A stretch of 64,000 nucleotides of DNA, from positions 2,501,501 to 2,565,500 of the forward strand of contig NZ_CP061205.1 in NCBI RefSeq assembly GCF_015240255.1, written 5' to 3'. The notes under the pieces were generated by a model. That model was not told where the DNA came from, did no database searches, and saw only the letters and a program-made list of their open reading frames with translations. The translations under genes were made by a program, and so were the position numbers. The stretch is from Kordiimonas pumila. GTDB taxonomy: Bacteria > Pseudomonadota > Alphaproteobacteria > Sphingomonadales > Kordiimonadaceae. Position 1 is the stretch's first letter; every line of letters begins with the position of its first letter. Shown piece after piece: positions 38,000 to 46,604 of this stretch.

Positions 38000-38859
38000 T
38001 GTCATCAGAACTCCCTCCCCTCCGCGAGGTTATTACAAACTATGAGCTGCGCGCTAAAAAGTCGTTCGGCCAAAATTTTTTGCTAGACCTTAACCTAACA
38101 TCAAAAATTGCACGAGTGCCTGGCGATATATCGGACAGCATTATTTATGAGGTTGGCCCCGGCCCTGGAGGCTTAACACGAGGCCTTCTCGCGAGCGGTG
38201 CCAAGCATGTAGTTGCTGTTGAAATGGATACACGCTGCATCCCTGCACTTGCAGATATTTCAAATCATTATAATGATCGCTTAACTATCCAACAGGGCGA
38301 TGCACTTGATATGGATGAGCCGGCATTATTAGGGCTTGTTGAAGGCGATGTTGCGCGAATTGTCTCTAACTTACCGTATAACGTTGGAACGATGCTTCTT
38401 GTGAAATGGCTTACACTTGAAAAGTGGAAACCCTGGTATAGTTCGCTTACCCTTATGTTTCAGCGTGAGGTTGCTGAGCGTATAGTTGCGAAACCGGGGT
38501 CTAAGGCTTATGGGCGTCTGTCTGTGCTCGCACAGTGGCGTGGGAAGGTAAAGTTAGCTCTTACTGTTCCTGCTGCTGCTTTCACGCCTCCACCAAAGGT
38601 AAATAGCGCTGTTATTCACTTTGAGCCTACAGAGCCTATTGATGCTTCTGTCAAACTAAAACATTTGGAATATGTTGTTGCAAAGGCATTTGGGCAAAGG
38701 CGCAAGATGTTGCGAGCAAGCTTAAAAGGCATGGGTGTTGATGCTCTTATACTGCTCGAAACCGCAGGGTTAAACCCTACTGATAGGGCAGAAACACTCT
38801 CTGTTGCAGACTTTGTTTGTTTAGCTAAATGTTACGGCCAAATGCTTGGCGGGGATTAA
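37999..38859 (+). CDS. rsmA: 16S rRNA dimethyladenosine transferase (RsmA/KsgA)
   Basis: Dimethylates the two adenines in helix 45 (A1518/A1519) of 16S rRNA late in 30S assembly. The 286-residue protein starts with the family [19 protein letters not shown], then the SAM loop [15 protein letters not shown], the VAVEMDTRC acidic motif II, the catalytic NLPYNVGT (motif IV) and [11 protein letters not shown]. It is the last gene of the lptD-surA-pdxA-rsmA group; its stop lies 9 bases from convergent gmk. Confidence 0.97.
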   Translation: MSSELPPLREVITNYELRAKKSFGQNFLLDLNLTSKIARVPGDISDSIIYEVGPGPGGLTRGLLASGAKHVVAVEMDTRCIPALADISNHYNDRLTIQQGDALDMDEPALLGLVEGDVARIVSNLPYNVGTMLLVKWLTLEKWKPWYSSLTLMFQREVAERIVAKPGSKAYGRLSVLAQWRGKVKLALTVPAAAFTPPPKVNSAVIHFEPTEPIDASVKLKHLEYVVAKAFGQRRKMLRASLKGMGVDALILLETAGLNPTDRAETLSVADFVCLAKCYGQMLGGD

Positions 38860-38868
38860 TACCCTAGC

Positions 38869-39522
38869 CTATTCCTTACTGCGTTCTTCCATCAACTTCC
38901 TAACGAAAATCGACATGCCAGGCCTACGTTCACGTCTATAGCGCTCTGCCCGAACTATAGCTTTTAGGTCTTCATAGGTTTTTTCAAGATTATCATTAAC
39001 GAGAACATAATCATATTCAGCCCAATGGCTAATTTCGCTTTCCGCTTTTGCCATGCGTTTACGGACAGTTTCATCGCTATCTTGCCCACGCGTTCTGAGA
39101 CGCTTTTCAAGCGCGGAAATACTTGGTGGTAATATAAAAATACGCACAAGGTCAATTGCTCGCGAGCTGGACATGAGTTGCTGTGTTCCTTGCCAGTCGA
39201 TGTCAAAAATAACATCTTTACCAGTCTGTAAAGCTTCTAAAACTGGTCCACGCGGAGTACCGTATCTATTATCAAACACAACAGCGTGCTCAAGCAATTC
39301 ATCAGTTTCTATCATCTCGTGAAAGCGCTCATGAGAAACAAAGTAATAATCTTGCCCATTAACTTCCCCAGGCCGAGCCGGGCGGGTTGTAGCAGAAATA
39401 GACATAACAACATCTGTATCATCCGCGAGCAACCGTCTGGTCAGCGTGGTTTTTCCTGCACCTGACGGAGAGGACATGACTAACATAAGGCCCCTGCGGG
39501 TATTTATATCTTTTTCAGCCAT
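38869..39522 (-). CDS. gmk: Guanylate kinase
   Basis: Phosphorylates GMP to GDP. The 217 residues show the P-loop SSPSGAGKTTLTRRLL, the GMP-binding SATTRPARPGEVNGQDYYFV, and FDIDWQGTQQL with the LRTRGQDSDETVRKRM lid region. It is 11 bases after yicC, the usual yicC-gmk pair. It complements guaA and ndk, also in this window, for GTP synthesis. Confidence 0.97.
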   Translation of the reverse strand: MAEKDINTRRGLMLVMSSPSGAGKTTLTRRLLADDTDVVMSISATTRPARPGEVNGQDYYFVSHERFHEMIETDELLEHAVVFDNRYGTPRGPVLEALQTGKDVIFDIDWQGTQQLMSSSRAIDLVRIFILPPSISALEKRLRTRGQDSDETVRKRMAKAESEISHWAEYDYVLVNDNLEKTYEDLKAIVRAERYRRERRPGMSIFVRKLMEERSKE

Positions 39523-39533
39523 TCAACCCTCTA

Positions 39534-40421
39534 TCACTCAATATTCTGAACCTGTTCACGAAATTGATCTATCACTGTTTTTAGCTCTATACCAATCTTA
39601 GTAAGGTTTGTATCCCCTGATTTTGAACAAAGAGTGTTTGCCTCCCGGTTAAACTCCTGACACAAAAAATCAAGGCGTCTTCCTACAGGGTTGCCAGAAG
39701 AAATCAACTTTTCAGTTTCAAGAATATGGCTATCAAGCCTATCAAGTTCTTCTTGGATATCCGCCTTAACAGCTATGATTGCTAACTCCTGAGCCAATCT
39801 TTCTTCAGTTATAGAAGTGTCCGCTTGTGTAAGCTTGTTTAATTGTGTTTTGAAGCGGGCATACATTGTTTCTAATCTATCCCCTGTCAATTGGCGCGCA
39901 GCCTGTGCCAAACTTGCTATTTCATCAAGCTGAGACCGTAAAACAGCTTCCATGCGCTCACCTTCATCAGCCCTGTTAGCCAGTAGGTCGCTAATCGCTA
40001 GCTTTAAGTCTTTGCTTAACGCTTTTTCAAGGCTAGATCTGGTGTCGTCTGTTAAATCACGCCCAACAAGATCAACCACTCCTTTAATGGCGAGAAGGCC
40101 ATCAAGTCTGGCTTTGTCCAAACCTTTACTGTCTGCATATTTTTCTGCTAACAAAAGCAAAGATTGAAGCCTGCCTTCATTAATGACAAAAGATTCGTCA
40201 CCTTCTTCAGATTCAACACTCAAAGAAACAAAAACAGAGCCACGGGTTAAAGCCGATGAAAGCTGTTTTTTTATGGTGATATCAAACCCATCCAGAAAGT
40301 TAGGGATTCTGGCCCTGATATCCAAGCCTTTATTATTGACTGTTTTAAGTTCCCAGTTCCAGCGATAGCCTTCACCGGCACCTGAACTACGAGAAAAACC
40401 TGTCATGCTATTTAAGGGCAT
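39534..40421 (-). CDS. yicC: YicC/YloC-family endoribonuclease
   Basis: Member of a widespread family of RNA endonucleases that affect small RNA decay and growth in stationary phase. The 295-residue protein starts with the signature SMTGFSRSSG and WELKTVNNKGLDI, and ends with the DUF1732 domain (GNPVGRRLDFLCQEFNREANTL). The length is standard. Upstream is mltG, downstream gmk, matching the alphaproteobacterial order. Confidence 0.93.
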   Translation of the reverse strand: MPLNSMTGFSRSSGAGEGYRWNWELKTVNNKGLDIRARIPNFLDGFDITIKKQLSSALTRGSVFVSLSVESEEGDESFVINEGRLQSLLLLAEKYADSKGLDKARLDGLLAIKGVVDLVGRDLTDDTRSSLEKALSKDLKLAISDLLANRADEGERMEAVLRSQLDEIASLAQAARQLTGDRLETMYARFKTQLNKLTQADTSITEERLAQELAIIAVKADIQEELDRLDSHILETEKLISSGNPVGRRLDFLCQEFNREANTLCSKSGDTNLTKIGIELKTVIDQFREQVQNIE

Positions 40422-40502
40422 ATATATTCCAAAATACTGATTGAAGGTGATGGCAAACTATACTGGCTAAGACTACATTTAAAAGGGAAATAACCGTTAA
40501 CG

Positions 40503-41483
40503 TTATTGTGCTGCTCTCATCTGCCGCCAACGCGTCACATTATTATTGTGTTCATCAAGCGTTATGGAAAAAGCATGCCCTCCTGTGCCATCAGCTACAA
40601 AATAAAGGTATGGCACGTTTGCAGGATTCAATGTCGCTAAAATTGCATCTTTCCCGGGGTTGGTAATAGGGCCTTTGGGTAACCCTGCTATCCTATATGT
40701 ATTGTAGTCTGTCATTCCCTTAAGATCATTACGCGTTAGCCCTCGCCCTAAAGGTAGGCCTTTGGTGAGGCCATATATAACTGTAGGGTCAGACTGCAGG
40801 CGCATGCCTTTACGAAGCCGATTGACAAATACAGCCGCAACTAATGCTCGTTCATTGCCAACACCTGTTTCTTTTTCAACGATAGAAGCAAGTATTATTG
40901 CTTTACCCGGGTCCTCAATTGGTAACCCTGATTGTCTTTCTGCCCATGCTTTAGACAAAAAATCTCTCAGGTTACGCTGCATGCGATGAACAAGCGTCAT
41001 TGCGCTTTCACCCCGGTTGTAGAAGTATGTTTCCGGTAAAATCGTACCTTCAGGAGGAAGGCTGAAATCCTTCGTATCCAACCCAAAAGAGTTTTCAAGA
41101 ATAAGTTTAAGTTCTGCTGAGGATGTACCTTCCGGGATAGAAACACGACGCAGAAAAACCTGCCCTTTGACTATTTTATGCAGAGTATTTTTAAGGGGCA
41201 TTTTCGGTAATATTTCATATTCGCCCGCTTTTAAACTTCTTTCATAACCCAAGCTTGAGGCAGCCAATGACAAGTGCCAGTGCCTGCGAACAATGCCCTG
41301 CTTTTTAGCTTTATAAGCAACCCGTAAAACACCGTCACCTGGTTCAACATATAGATATTGAGTTGTTTCAACTACGCTTGGAAGTGATAAAATATGCAGA
41401 AACAGCCCGGTGAAAAGCGCTGCAATAAGCACTGTATAACCAGCAACCAACAAGCCCACCAAATAAAAACGGTTCTGCTTCAT
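40503..41483 (-). CDS. mltG: Endolytic peptidoglycan transglycosylase MltG
   Basis: Inner-membrane enzyme that cuts nascent glycan strands and so sets their length. The 326 residues have one N-terminal membrane helix (about 8-30), a LysM-like subdomain, and a YceG catalytic domain with ILASIVEKETGVGNER carrying the catalytic Glu, followed by GMRLQSDPTVIYGL and YNTYRIAGLPKGPITNPG. It sits 63 bases after fabF, the usual position after the fatty-acid genes. pabC, often between them in enterics, is absent. Confidence 0.95.
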   Translation of the reverse strand: MKQNRFYLVGLLVAGYTVLIAALFTGLFLHILSLPSVVETTQYLYVEPGDGVLRVAYKAKKQGIVRRHWHLSLAASSLGYERSLKAGEYEILPKMPLKNTLHKIVKGQVFLRRVSIPEGTSSAELKLILENSFGLDTKDFSLPPEGTILPETYFYNRGESAMTLVHRMQRNLRDFLSKAWAERQSGLPIEDPGKAIILASIVEKETGVGNERALVAAVFVNRLRKGMRLQSDPTVIYGLTKGLPLGRGLTRNDLKGMTDYNTYRIAGLPKGPITNPGKDAILATLNPANVPYLYFVADGTGGHAFSITLDEHNNNVTRWRQMRAAQ

Positions 41484-41546
41484 ATCTGTAGCTTACTAAC
41501 ATCAGATATAATGCGGAACCGTTCTATATAGTTTTGGCAGAGAAAC

Positions 41547-42818
41547 TTAGTCTCCGTTGTATTCACGCATCACCAATGAAGCATTCGTGCCACCGAATCC
41601 AAACGAATTTGACAACGCAGCCTTCACTTTTCTCTCTTGTGCCTCATGCGCAACAAGGTCAATACCAACACAGCTTGCAGACGGGTTATCAAGATTAAGG
41701 GTTGGGGGAACCACGCCCTCATTAATTGCTTTGATGCAGAAAATTGCCTCCACAGCACCAGCTGCCCCCAAAAGGTGGCCAATAGCAGATTTTGTTGATG
41801 ACATGGCAACGTTGCCTGCGTGATCACCCAATAACCTTTTAACCGCACCAAACTCAATCTCATCACCAAGCGGCGTAGATGTGCCGTGCGCATTGATGTA
41901 ATCCAACGTTTCAACACCAAAGCCAGCGCGTTTCAATGCGGCTGACATAGCGCGGTAACCACCATTACCGTCTGGTGCTGGTGCCGTTACGTGATATCCA
42001 TCACCAGACATGCCATAACCAACAATCTCAGCATATATCTTGGCGCCACGTTTCTTGGCATGCTCAAGTTCTTCAAGAACAACAACGCCTGAACCTTCAC
42101 CCATCACAAAGCCGTCCCGGCCTTCATCCCAAGGGCGAGACCCTGCTGCTGGATTATCATTGTATTTAGTTGACAAAGCACGGGCTTGACTAAACCCAGC
42201 CATACCTATTTCACAAATAGAAGCTTCGGTTCCGCCTGCCACCATGACATCAGCGTCATCAAGCATAATAAGCCGAGCAGCATCACCAATGGCATGCGCA
42301 CCGGTTGAACAAGCTGTTACTGGCGCATGATTTGGGCCTTTAAAGCCATATTTAATAGAAACGTTACCAGAAGCTAAATTAATAATAGAGCCTGCAATAA
42401 AATGAGGGCTTACTTTTCTCACACCGCGTTCATGAAGGATGATTGAAGTATCAGCAATCCATTTAAGGCCGCCGATACCTGCACCAATCATTACACCTGT
42501 TCGCAAGCACTCTTCTTCACTCGGTTCTTCCCAGCCAGAATCCTTGACGGCCTGCATGGCAGCAGCCATACCAAAAAGAATGAAATTATCTACGCGGCGC
42601 TGATCCTTTGGGGCCATCCAGTCATCAGGATTAAACGTGCCACCTGTACCGTCGCCAAGTTTTACCTCACATGCAATTTTGCATGGGTACTCAGTTGGGT
42701 CAAAAAGAGTTATGGTGCCTGCACCAGAGCGACCCTCAATAAGCTGTTTCCAGGTGGTATCAAGGCTGCTTCCCAGCGGTGAAACCATTCCCATTCCTGT
42801 TACGACTACACGTCTCAT
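41547..42818 (-). CDS. fabF: Beta-ketoacyl-ACP synthase II (FabF)
   Basis: Condensing enzyme that elongates acyl-ACP with malonyl-ACP, including the temperature-sensitive step to cis-vaccenate in E. coli. The 423 residues have the thiolase fold with catalytic Cys in VTACSTGAH, His in INAHGTSTPLGD, and Lys in SSTKSAIGH with the second His. I start at ATG 42818 because AAGGAA lies seven bases upstream; an ATG at 42824 is too close to that site. A strong hairpin (42873-42920) separates it from acpP, so fabF may depend on read-through. Confidence 0.97.
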   Translation of the reverse strand: MRRVVVTGMGMVSPLGSSLDTTWKQLIEGRSGAGTITLFDPTEYPCKIACEVKLGDGTGGTFNPDDWMAPKDQRRVDNFILFGMAAAMQAVKDSGWEEPSEEECLRTGVMIGAGIGGLKWIADTSIILHERGVRKVSPHFIAGSIINLASGNVSIKYGFKGPNHAPVTACSTGAHAIGDAARLIMLDDADVMVAGGTEASICEIGMAGFSQARALSTKYNDNPAAGSRPWDEGRDGFVMGEGSGVVVLEELEHAKKRGAKIYAEIVGYGMSGDGYHVTAPAPDGNGGYRAMSAALKRAGFGVETLDYINAHGTSTPLGDEIEFGAVKRLLGDHAGNVAMSSTKSAIGHLLGAAGAVEAIFCIKAINEGVVPPTLNLDNPSASCVGIDLVAHEAQERKVKAALSNSFGFGGTNASLVMREYNGD

Positions 42819-42872
42819 GACCATTTCCTTGCTATTACCGATCAGCCCCAGACCGACAGAAAATAAAAGAGA

Positions 42873-42920
42873 TAATTAAAAAGGGCAACAACCTAACCAA
42901 ATGGTTCGGCAGTTGCCCTT
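42873..42920 (-). terminator. Hairpin terminator/attenuator between acpP and fabF
   Basis: On the minus strand AAGGGCAAC pairs perfectly with GTTGCCCTT, and an inner AACC/GGTT can pair, followed by TTTAATTATC. It lies about 20 bases after the acpP stop. It should end most acpP transcripts and let only part continue into fabF. Confidence 0.85.
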
Positions 42921-42938
42921 ATGAATAGCAGAATCTGC

Positions 42939-43172
42939 TTAGGAATTCGCGCTAATAAAATCGATCGCATCCTTAACGGTCTGAATTTTTTCAGCCGCAT
43001 CGTCTGGAATCTCAATACCGAATTCTTCTTCAAACGCCATTACAAGCTCGACGGTGTCAAGGCTGTCTGCGCCAAGGTCATCAATAAAACTAGCAGTGTC
43101 GGTGACTTTATCTTCGTCAACGCCTAAGTGCTCGACTACAATTTTTTTCACCTTGTCGGCAATATCGCTCAT
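42939..43172 (-). CDS. acpP: Acyl carrier protein
   Basis: Central fatty-acid carrier; its phosphopantetheine arm attaches to Ser37 in the motif [10 protein letters not shown]. The 77-residue acidic protein keeps the four-helix layout and ends with [16 protein letters not shown] sequence lies upstream of the ATG. A 184-base gap separates it from fabG, long enough for a separate promoter, and contains an 8-bp inverted repeat (43243-43264). High expression of ACP relative to FabF would fit the terminator that follows. Confidence 0.98.
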   Translation of the reverse strand: MSDIADKVKKIVVEHLGVDEDKVTDTASFIDDLGADSLDTVELVMAFEEEFGIEIPDDAAEKIQTVKDAIDFISANS

Positions 43173-43242
43173 TGCTCAGTTCCTCGTTCTTAACACTGAT
43201 ATAATGGGTTTGTTCAACATTAAACTCCCCCGTTGTACGGCC

Positions 43243-43264
43243 TTAAGGATCGTTAAATCCTTAA
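43243..43264. repeat. 8-bp inverted repeat in the acpP upstream region
   Basis: TTAAGGAT (43243-43250) and ATCCTTAA (43257-43264) are perfect reverse complements around a 6-base loop, without a T-run. It lies about 70 bases upstream of acpP and about 93 bases after the fabG stop. It may be an operator or an RNA hairpin. Confidence 0.4.
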
Positions 43265-43356
43265 ACCGCGCCGCATCGTTGGTGCTCGTAACACAGTTTC
43301 CCAGCTTTGAGAAGCCTGAGTTACTTAAATATGGCATTAGTTATGATTACGTATCT

Positions 43357-44094
43357 CTAAATCATGGCCATCCCACCATTCACATGCAAGGTCTGGCCTG
43401 TAACATAACCAGCTTCTGGGCTTGCTAAATATAAGACAGCTGCAGCAATGTCTTCTGGCGAGCCCAAGTCACCCGATGGAATATTTCTTGTAATAGACGC
43501 TTTTTGATCGTCTGTCAGTACATCAGTCATTGGTGTTGCAATAAATCCTGGCGCAACACAGTTTACAGTGATGCCACGAGTGGCAACTTCCTGTGCAAAG
43601 GACTTGGACATACCAATCATTCCAGCCTTTGAAGCGCAGTAATTTGCCTGCCCCGGGTTCCCTGTAACCCCAACAACAGATGTTATATTGATAATACGGC
43701 CCCAGCGAGACTTCATCATGCCACGCATAGAAGCTTTCATAAGGCGAAAAGCTGATTCGAGATTAACCTGCATAACACTATCCCAGTCATCATCCTTCAT
43801 GCGCATGGCAAGGTTATCTTTGGTTATGCCTGCATTATTAACAAGTATATCAATGCCTCCCATTGCATCAGCGGCAGCTTTAGCAAGGTCATCAACACTT
43901 GAACGATCTGAAAGATTAGCTGTCAAAACATGAACCCGGTTACCAAGCTTGCTTGCAAGTTCTTGCAGCTTTTCTGATCGCGTACCTGATATGGCAACTT
44001 CTGCGCCAGCCGCATGGAGAGTAGTTGCAATAGCAGCCCCTATACCACCTGTAGCACCAGTTACCAGTGCTTTCTTACCTGTTAGATTAAACAT
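43357..44094 (-). CDS. fabG: 3-oxoacyl-ACP reductase (FabG)
   Basis: NADPH-dependent reduction of beta-ketoacyl-ACP in type II fatty-acid synthesis. The 245 residues are a classical short-chain dehydrogenase: cofactor loop GATGGIGAA, NNAG motif (LVNNAGITKDN), catalytic Ser in NITSVVG, and YCASKAG with Tyr and Lys. GGGGA precedes the ATG. It lies 14 bases after fabD. Confidence 0.97.
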   Translation of the reverse strand: MFNLTGKKALVTGATGGIGAAIATTLHAAGAEVAISGTRSEKLQELASKLGNRVHVLTANLSDRSSVDDLAKAAADAMGGIDILVNNAGITKDNLAMRMKDDDWDSVMQVNLESAFRLMKASMRGMMKSRWGRIINITSVVGVTGNPGQANYCASKAGMIGMSKSFAQEVATRGITVNCVAPGFIATPMTDVLTDDQKASITRNIPSGDLGSPEDIAAAVLYLASPEAGYVTGQTLHVNGGMAMI

Positions 44095-44108
44095 GAAATT
44101 CCCCGATT

Positions 44109-45047
44109 TTATATGCTTTTTACAAAAGCTTCAATATCAGCAGGTTCCTGAATATTGAAAGTTTCAAGTGACTTATCAATACGGCGCACAAGGCCTGTTA
44201 GCACTTTACCTGCACCAACCTCTACAGTTGATGTTACGCCGAGAGAGGCCATGGAGGCGACTGATTCTCGCCACCGGACAGAGCCTGTTACTTGTTCAAC
44301 TAGTAAAGTCTTAATGCCATCTGGTTCACTAATAGGAGCAGCTAATACATTCGCAATAACAGGCAGAACAGGCCGTTCTACTTTAATATCAGCTAGTGCG
44401 CTTTTCATCTCATCAGCAGCTGGTTTCATTAAAGGACAATGAAACGGTGCGGATACAGGTAACAACATGCCACGTTTTGCCCCCTTTTCTTTAGCAATTT
44501 CAATAGCACGCTCAACAGCTGCTAAATGTCCAGAAATTACAATTTGCCCGTCAGCATTATCATTAGCAGCGACCACTACCTGCCCTTGAGCTGCAGCTTC
44601 AACAACTTCCTTTATAGCATCCATGCTAAGGCCAAGAAGGGCAGCCATAGCACCCTCACCCACTGGAACGGCACGCTGCATGGCTTGACCACGTAACTTT
44701 AAAAGGCGTGCAGTATCCGCAATAGAGAAAGCACCAGCGGCGGCAAGTGCAGAGTATTCCCCGAGGGAATGACCCGCAACATGGCTTGCTATATCAGCAA
44801 CCTTCAGACCGCCAGCCTCAAGAACTCTTATAACAGCAAGGGAAACAGCCATTAAGGCAGGTTGAGCATTTTCTGTCAGACGCAAATCATCTTCTGAACC
44901 CTCCCACATGATCTTTGAAAGATTTTGCGAAAGTGCATCGTTAATTTCCTCAAATACCAGCTTTGCGGCATTCTCTGCATCAGCAAGAGATTTGCCCATG
45001 CCTACAAACTGGCTACCTTGCCCAGGAAAAATGAGTGCGCGGGTCAT
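44109..45047 (-). CDS. fabD: Malonyl-CoA:ACP transacylase (FabD)
   Basis: Loads malonyl groups from CoA onto ACP. The 312-residue protein starts with TRALIFPGQGSQFVGMG, has the nucleophile motif GHSLGEYSALAA (Ser), and SAPFHCPLM with the catalytic His. The start at 45047 is fixed by GGAGG (45054-45058) six bases upstream; a GTG at 45065 lies before this site. It is the first gene of the fabD-fabG-acpP-fabF group. fabH and plsX are not here. Confidence 0.96.
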   Translation of the reverse strand: MTRALIFPGQGSQFVGMGKSLADAENAAKLVFEEINDALSQNLSKIMWEGSEDDLRLTENAQPALMAVSLAVIRVLEAGGLKVADIASHVAGHSLGEYSALAAAGAFSIADTARLLKLRGQAMQRAVPVGEGAMAALLGLSMDAIKEVVEAAAQGQVVVAANDNADGQIVISGHLAAVERAIEIAKEKGAKRGMLLPVSAPFHCPLMKPAADEMKSALADIKVERPVLPVIANVLAAPISEPDGIKTLLVEQVTGSVRWRESVASMASLGVTSTVEVGAGKVLTGLVRRIDKSLETFNIQEPADIEAFVKSI

Positions 45048-45169
45048 ATTTATCCTCCGATTCACGTCAAAATATTATCGGCATCTGACACAGGAGCATA
45101 GTTGATAGCAAGTATTTATACGAATTTGTTTTTGAAAGCCCACTTTTCCTTGCTTTTGGGCATTCATGA

Positions 45170-45245
45170 CGCTATAGAGGCCCGTCCTGACGCGTCAGGC
45201 ACTTTCGGAAGAGAGCTGGAGGCTATGGTCATGGGGACTATAGCG
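45170..45245 (+). promoter_or_regulatory. Candidate structured leader of the rpsF operon (S6:S18 autoregulation)
   Basis: CGCTATAG (45170-45177) and CTATAGCG (45238-45245) pair perfectly and enclose 60 bases. Inside is the perfect palindrome CCTGACGCGTCAGG (45186-45199), and GGCC near the 5' arm can pair with GGTC near the 3' arm. The structure ends 23 bases before the rpsF ATG and just before AGGAG. Leaders bound by the S6:S18 complex are known in many bacteria; I infer that role from position, not from a matched consensus. Confidence 0.5.
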
Positions 45246-45268
45246 CGATCAGCATACAGGAGCAAAAC

Positions 45269-45643
45269 ATGGCTTTATATGAGCATGTTTTCATTGCAAG
45301 GCAAGATATTAGCACCTCGCAAGTGGAAGCCATTACTGCCGATTTTTCCAAAATCATTGAGGAAAATGACGGTAAAGTCGCTAAAAACGAATATTGGGGC
45401 CTTAAAAACCTCGCTTATAAAATCAAGAAAAACCGTAAAGGCCATTATGTGCTTTTGAATCTCGATGCACCACATGCTGCAGTTTCAGAAATGGAACGTC
45501 AAGCACGTCTGCACGAAGATGTAATTCGGTTTATGACAATTCGCGTTGATGAGTTTGAGGAAGGCCAATCGGTTGTTCTTCGCTCAAAAGCAGATAAAGA
45601 CCGTCGCCCACCACGCGGTGACAAGAGAGAGGAGCGTTACTAA
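45269..45643 (+). CDS. rpsF: 30S ribosomal protein S6
   Basis: Platform protein of the small subunit that binds with S18. The 124-residue protein has the family sequence [12 protein letters not shown], a central [22 protein letters not shown], and IRFMTIRVD, with a charged C-terminal tail (about 105-124). AGGAG lies seven bases upstream of the ATG. It is the first gene of rpsF-rpsR-rplI, and its stop overlaps the rpsR start by one base (TAATG). Confidence 0.98.
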   Translation: MALYEHVFIARQDISTSQVEAITADFSKIIEENDGKVAKNEYWGLKNLAYKIKKNRKGHYVLLNLDAPHAAVSEMERQARLHEDVIRFMTIRVDEFEEGQSVVLRSKADKDRRPPRGDKREERY

Positions 45644-45873
45644 TGGCTGCTCGTCGTCCTTTTTTCCGTCGTCGTAAAACATGCCCGTTTACTGGCGAAG
45701 GTGCACAAGTAATTGATTATAAAGACGTAAAATTGCTGCAGAAGTATGTTTCTGAGCGCGGTAAGATCGTTCCTAGCCGTATTACAGCTGTATCTGCAAA
45801 GAAACAGCGCGAATTGGCTAAAGCGATTAAACGTGCACGGAATATCGCTTTACTGCCGTTTATCGTTCAATAG
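45643..45873 (+). CDS. rpsR: 30S ribosomal protein S18
   Basis: Small basic protein partner of S6 in the 30S platform. The 76-residue product shows [14 protein letters not shown], the central [22 protein letters not shown] block and the [14 protein letters not shown]-like end. The start overlaps the rpsF stop by a single base. The rplI gene follows after 22 bases with its own strong ribosome binding site. Confidence 0.98.
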   Translation: MAARRPFFRRRKTCPFTGEGAQVIDYKDVKLLQKYVSERGKIVPSRITAVSAKKQRELAKAIKRARNIALLPFIVQ

Positions 45874-45895
45874 TCGCACACAGAGGAGACATAAA

Positions 45896-46501
45896 ATGGA
45901 AGTCATCCTACTTGAACGCGTTGAAAAACTCGGCCAGATGGGCGCTGTTGTTAAAGTAAAAGACGGTTTTGCCCGTAACTACCTTCTGCCTCAGAAAAAA
46001 GCTTTGCGTGCTACTGCATCAAACAAAGCCGCTTTTGAAGCTCAGCGTGCATACCTTGAAACTGAGAACCTGAAACGTAAAGATGAAGCTTCAGCAGTTG
46101 CTGCACAAATGACCGATATTAAGGTTATTATGGTTCGTGCTGCTGGTGAAAGCGGTCAGCTTTATGGCTCGGTTACAAGCCGCGACATTGCTGATGCAGT
46201 TACTGAAGCTGGTGTTAAGATTGCCCGTAGCCTTGTTGTTATGGATCGCGCAATCAAAACTATCGGTTTGCACGATGTAGTTATTCGTTTGCACCCTGAA
46301 GTTGCACAAACAGTTGTTGTTAACATTGCCCGCTCTGTTGATGAAGCTGAAACGCAATTTAAAACAGGCTCAGCTGTTGTTGCTGATGACCGGTTTGAAT
46401 CAGACTTCGAAAGCACTTTCGATCAAGATGATGATCTGGAAGATGAAGTTCTTGACGCTTCAGAAGCTGAAGCGTCTGAAGAGGAAAAGTCTGAAGAATA
46501 G
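45896..46501 (+). CDS. rplI: 50S ribosomal protein L9 with acidic C-terminal tail
   Basis: Elongated 50S protein bridging 23S rRNA and a neighbouring ribosome. The N-terminal domain (MEVILLERVEKLGQMGAVVKVKDG) and the C-terminal domain (through about residue 150) are normal. It then continues for about 50 residues in an acidic tail rich in Asp, Glu and Ser (DDLEDEVLDASEAEASEEEK), giving 201 residues against about 149 in E. coli; such tails are common in alphaproteobacteria. The start at ATG 45896 follows GAGGAG; a longer open frame from 45746 is spurious because it overlaps rpsR. Confidence 0.96.
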   Translation: MEVILLERVEKLGQMGAVVKVKDGFARNYLLPQKKALRATASNKAAFEAQRAYLETENLKRKDEASAVAAQMTDIKVIMVRAAGESGQLYGSVTSRDIADAVTEAGVKIARSLVVMDRAIKTIGLHDVVIRLHPEVAQTVVVNIARSVDEAETQFKTGSAVVADDRFESDFESTFDQDDDLEDEVLDASEAEASEEEKSEE

Positions 46502-46522
46502 ATTTCTCTCTTATCGTTCTTT

Positions 46523-46555
46523 AAAAGGCGGCTTTTTTAGCCGCCTTTTTATTTA
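46523..46555 (+). terminator. Intrinsic terminator after rplI
   Basis: AAAAGGCGGC (46523-46532) pairs with GCCGCCTTTT (46540-46549) around a seven-base T-rich loop, followed by more T. It closes the rpsF-rpsR-rplI operon 22 bases after the stop and separates it from dnaB. Confidence 0.93.
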
Positions 46556-46568
46556 CCGTTTTCAAAAG

Positions 46569-46598
46569 TTATCCCCAGAGTTATCCCCTTGTGGATAA
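46569..46598. promoter_or_regulatory. Cluster of three DnaA-box-like sites upstream of dnaB
   Basis: Three 9-mers lie in 30 bases: TTATCCCCA (46569-46577, plus), TTATCCCCT (46581-46589, plus) and TGTGGATAA (46590-46598), which is a perfect TTATCCACA box on the minus strand. The first two differ from the consensus at one or two positions. The cluster lies between the rplI terminator and dnaB, about 95-125 bases before the dnaB ATG. DnaA control of dnaB, or a DnaA-titrating site, is the natural inference. Confidence 0.6.
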
Positions 46599-46604
46599 AA
46601 TAAC

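Noticed and set aside
45102-45458. Open frame of 118 codons overlapping the rpsF leader and gene
   Set aside because: Overlaps the first half of rpsF in another frame and has no resemblance to a protein family; S6 is certain.
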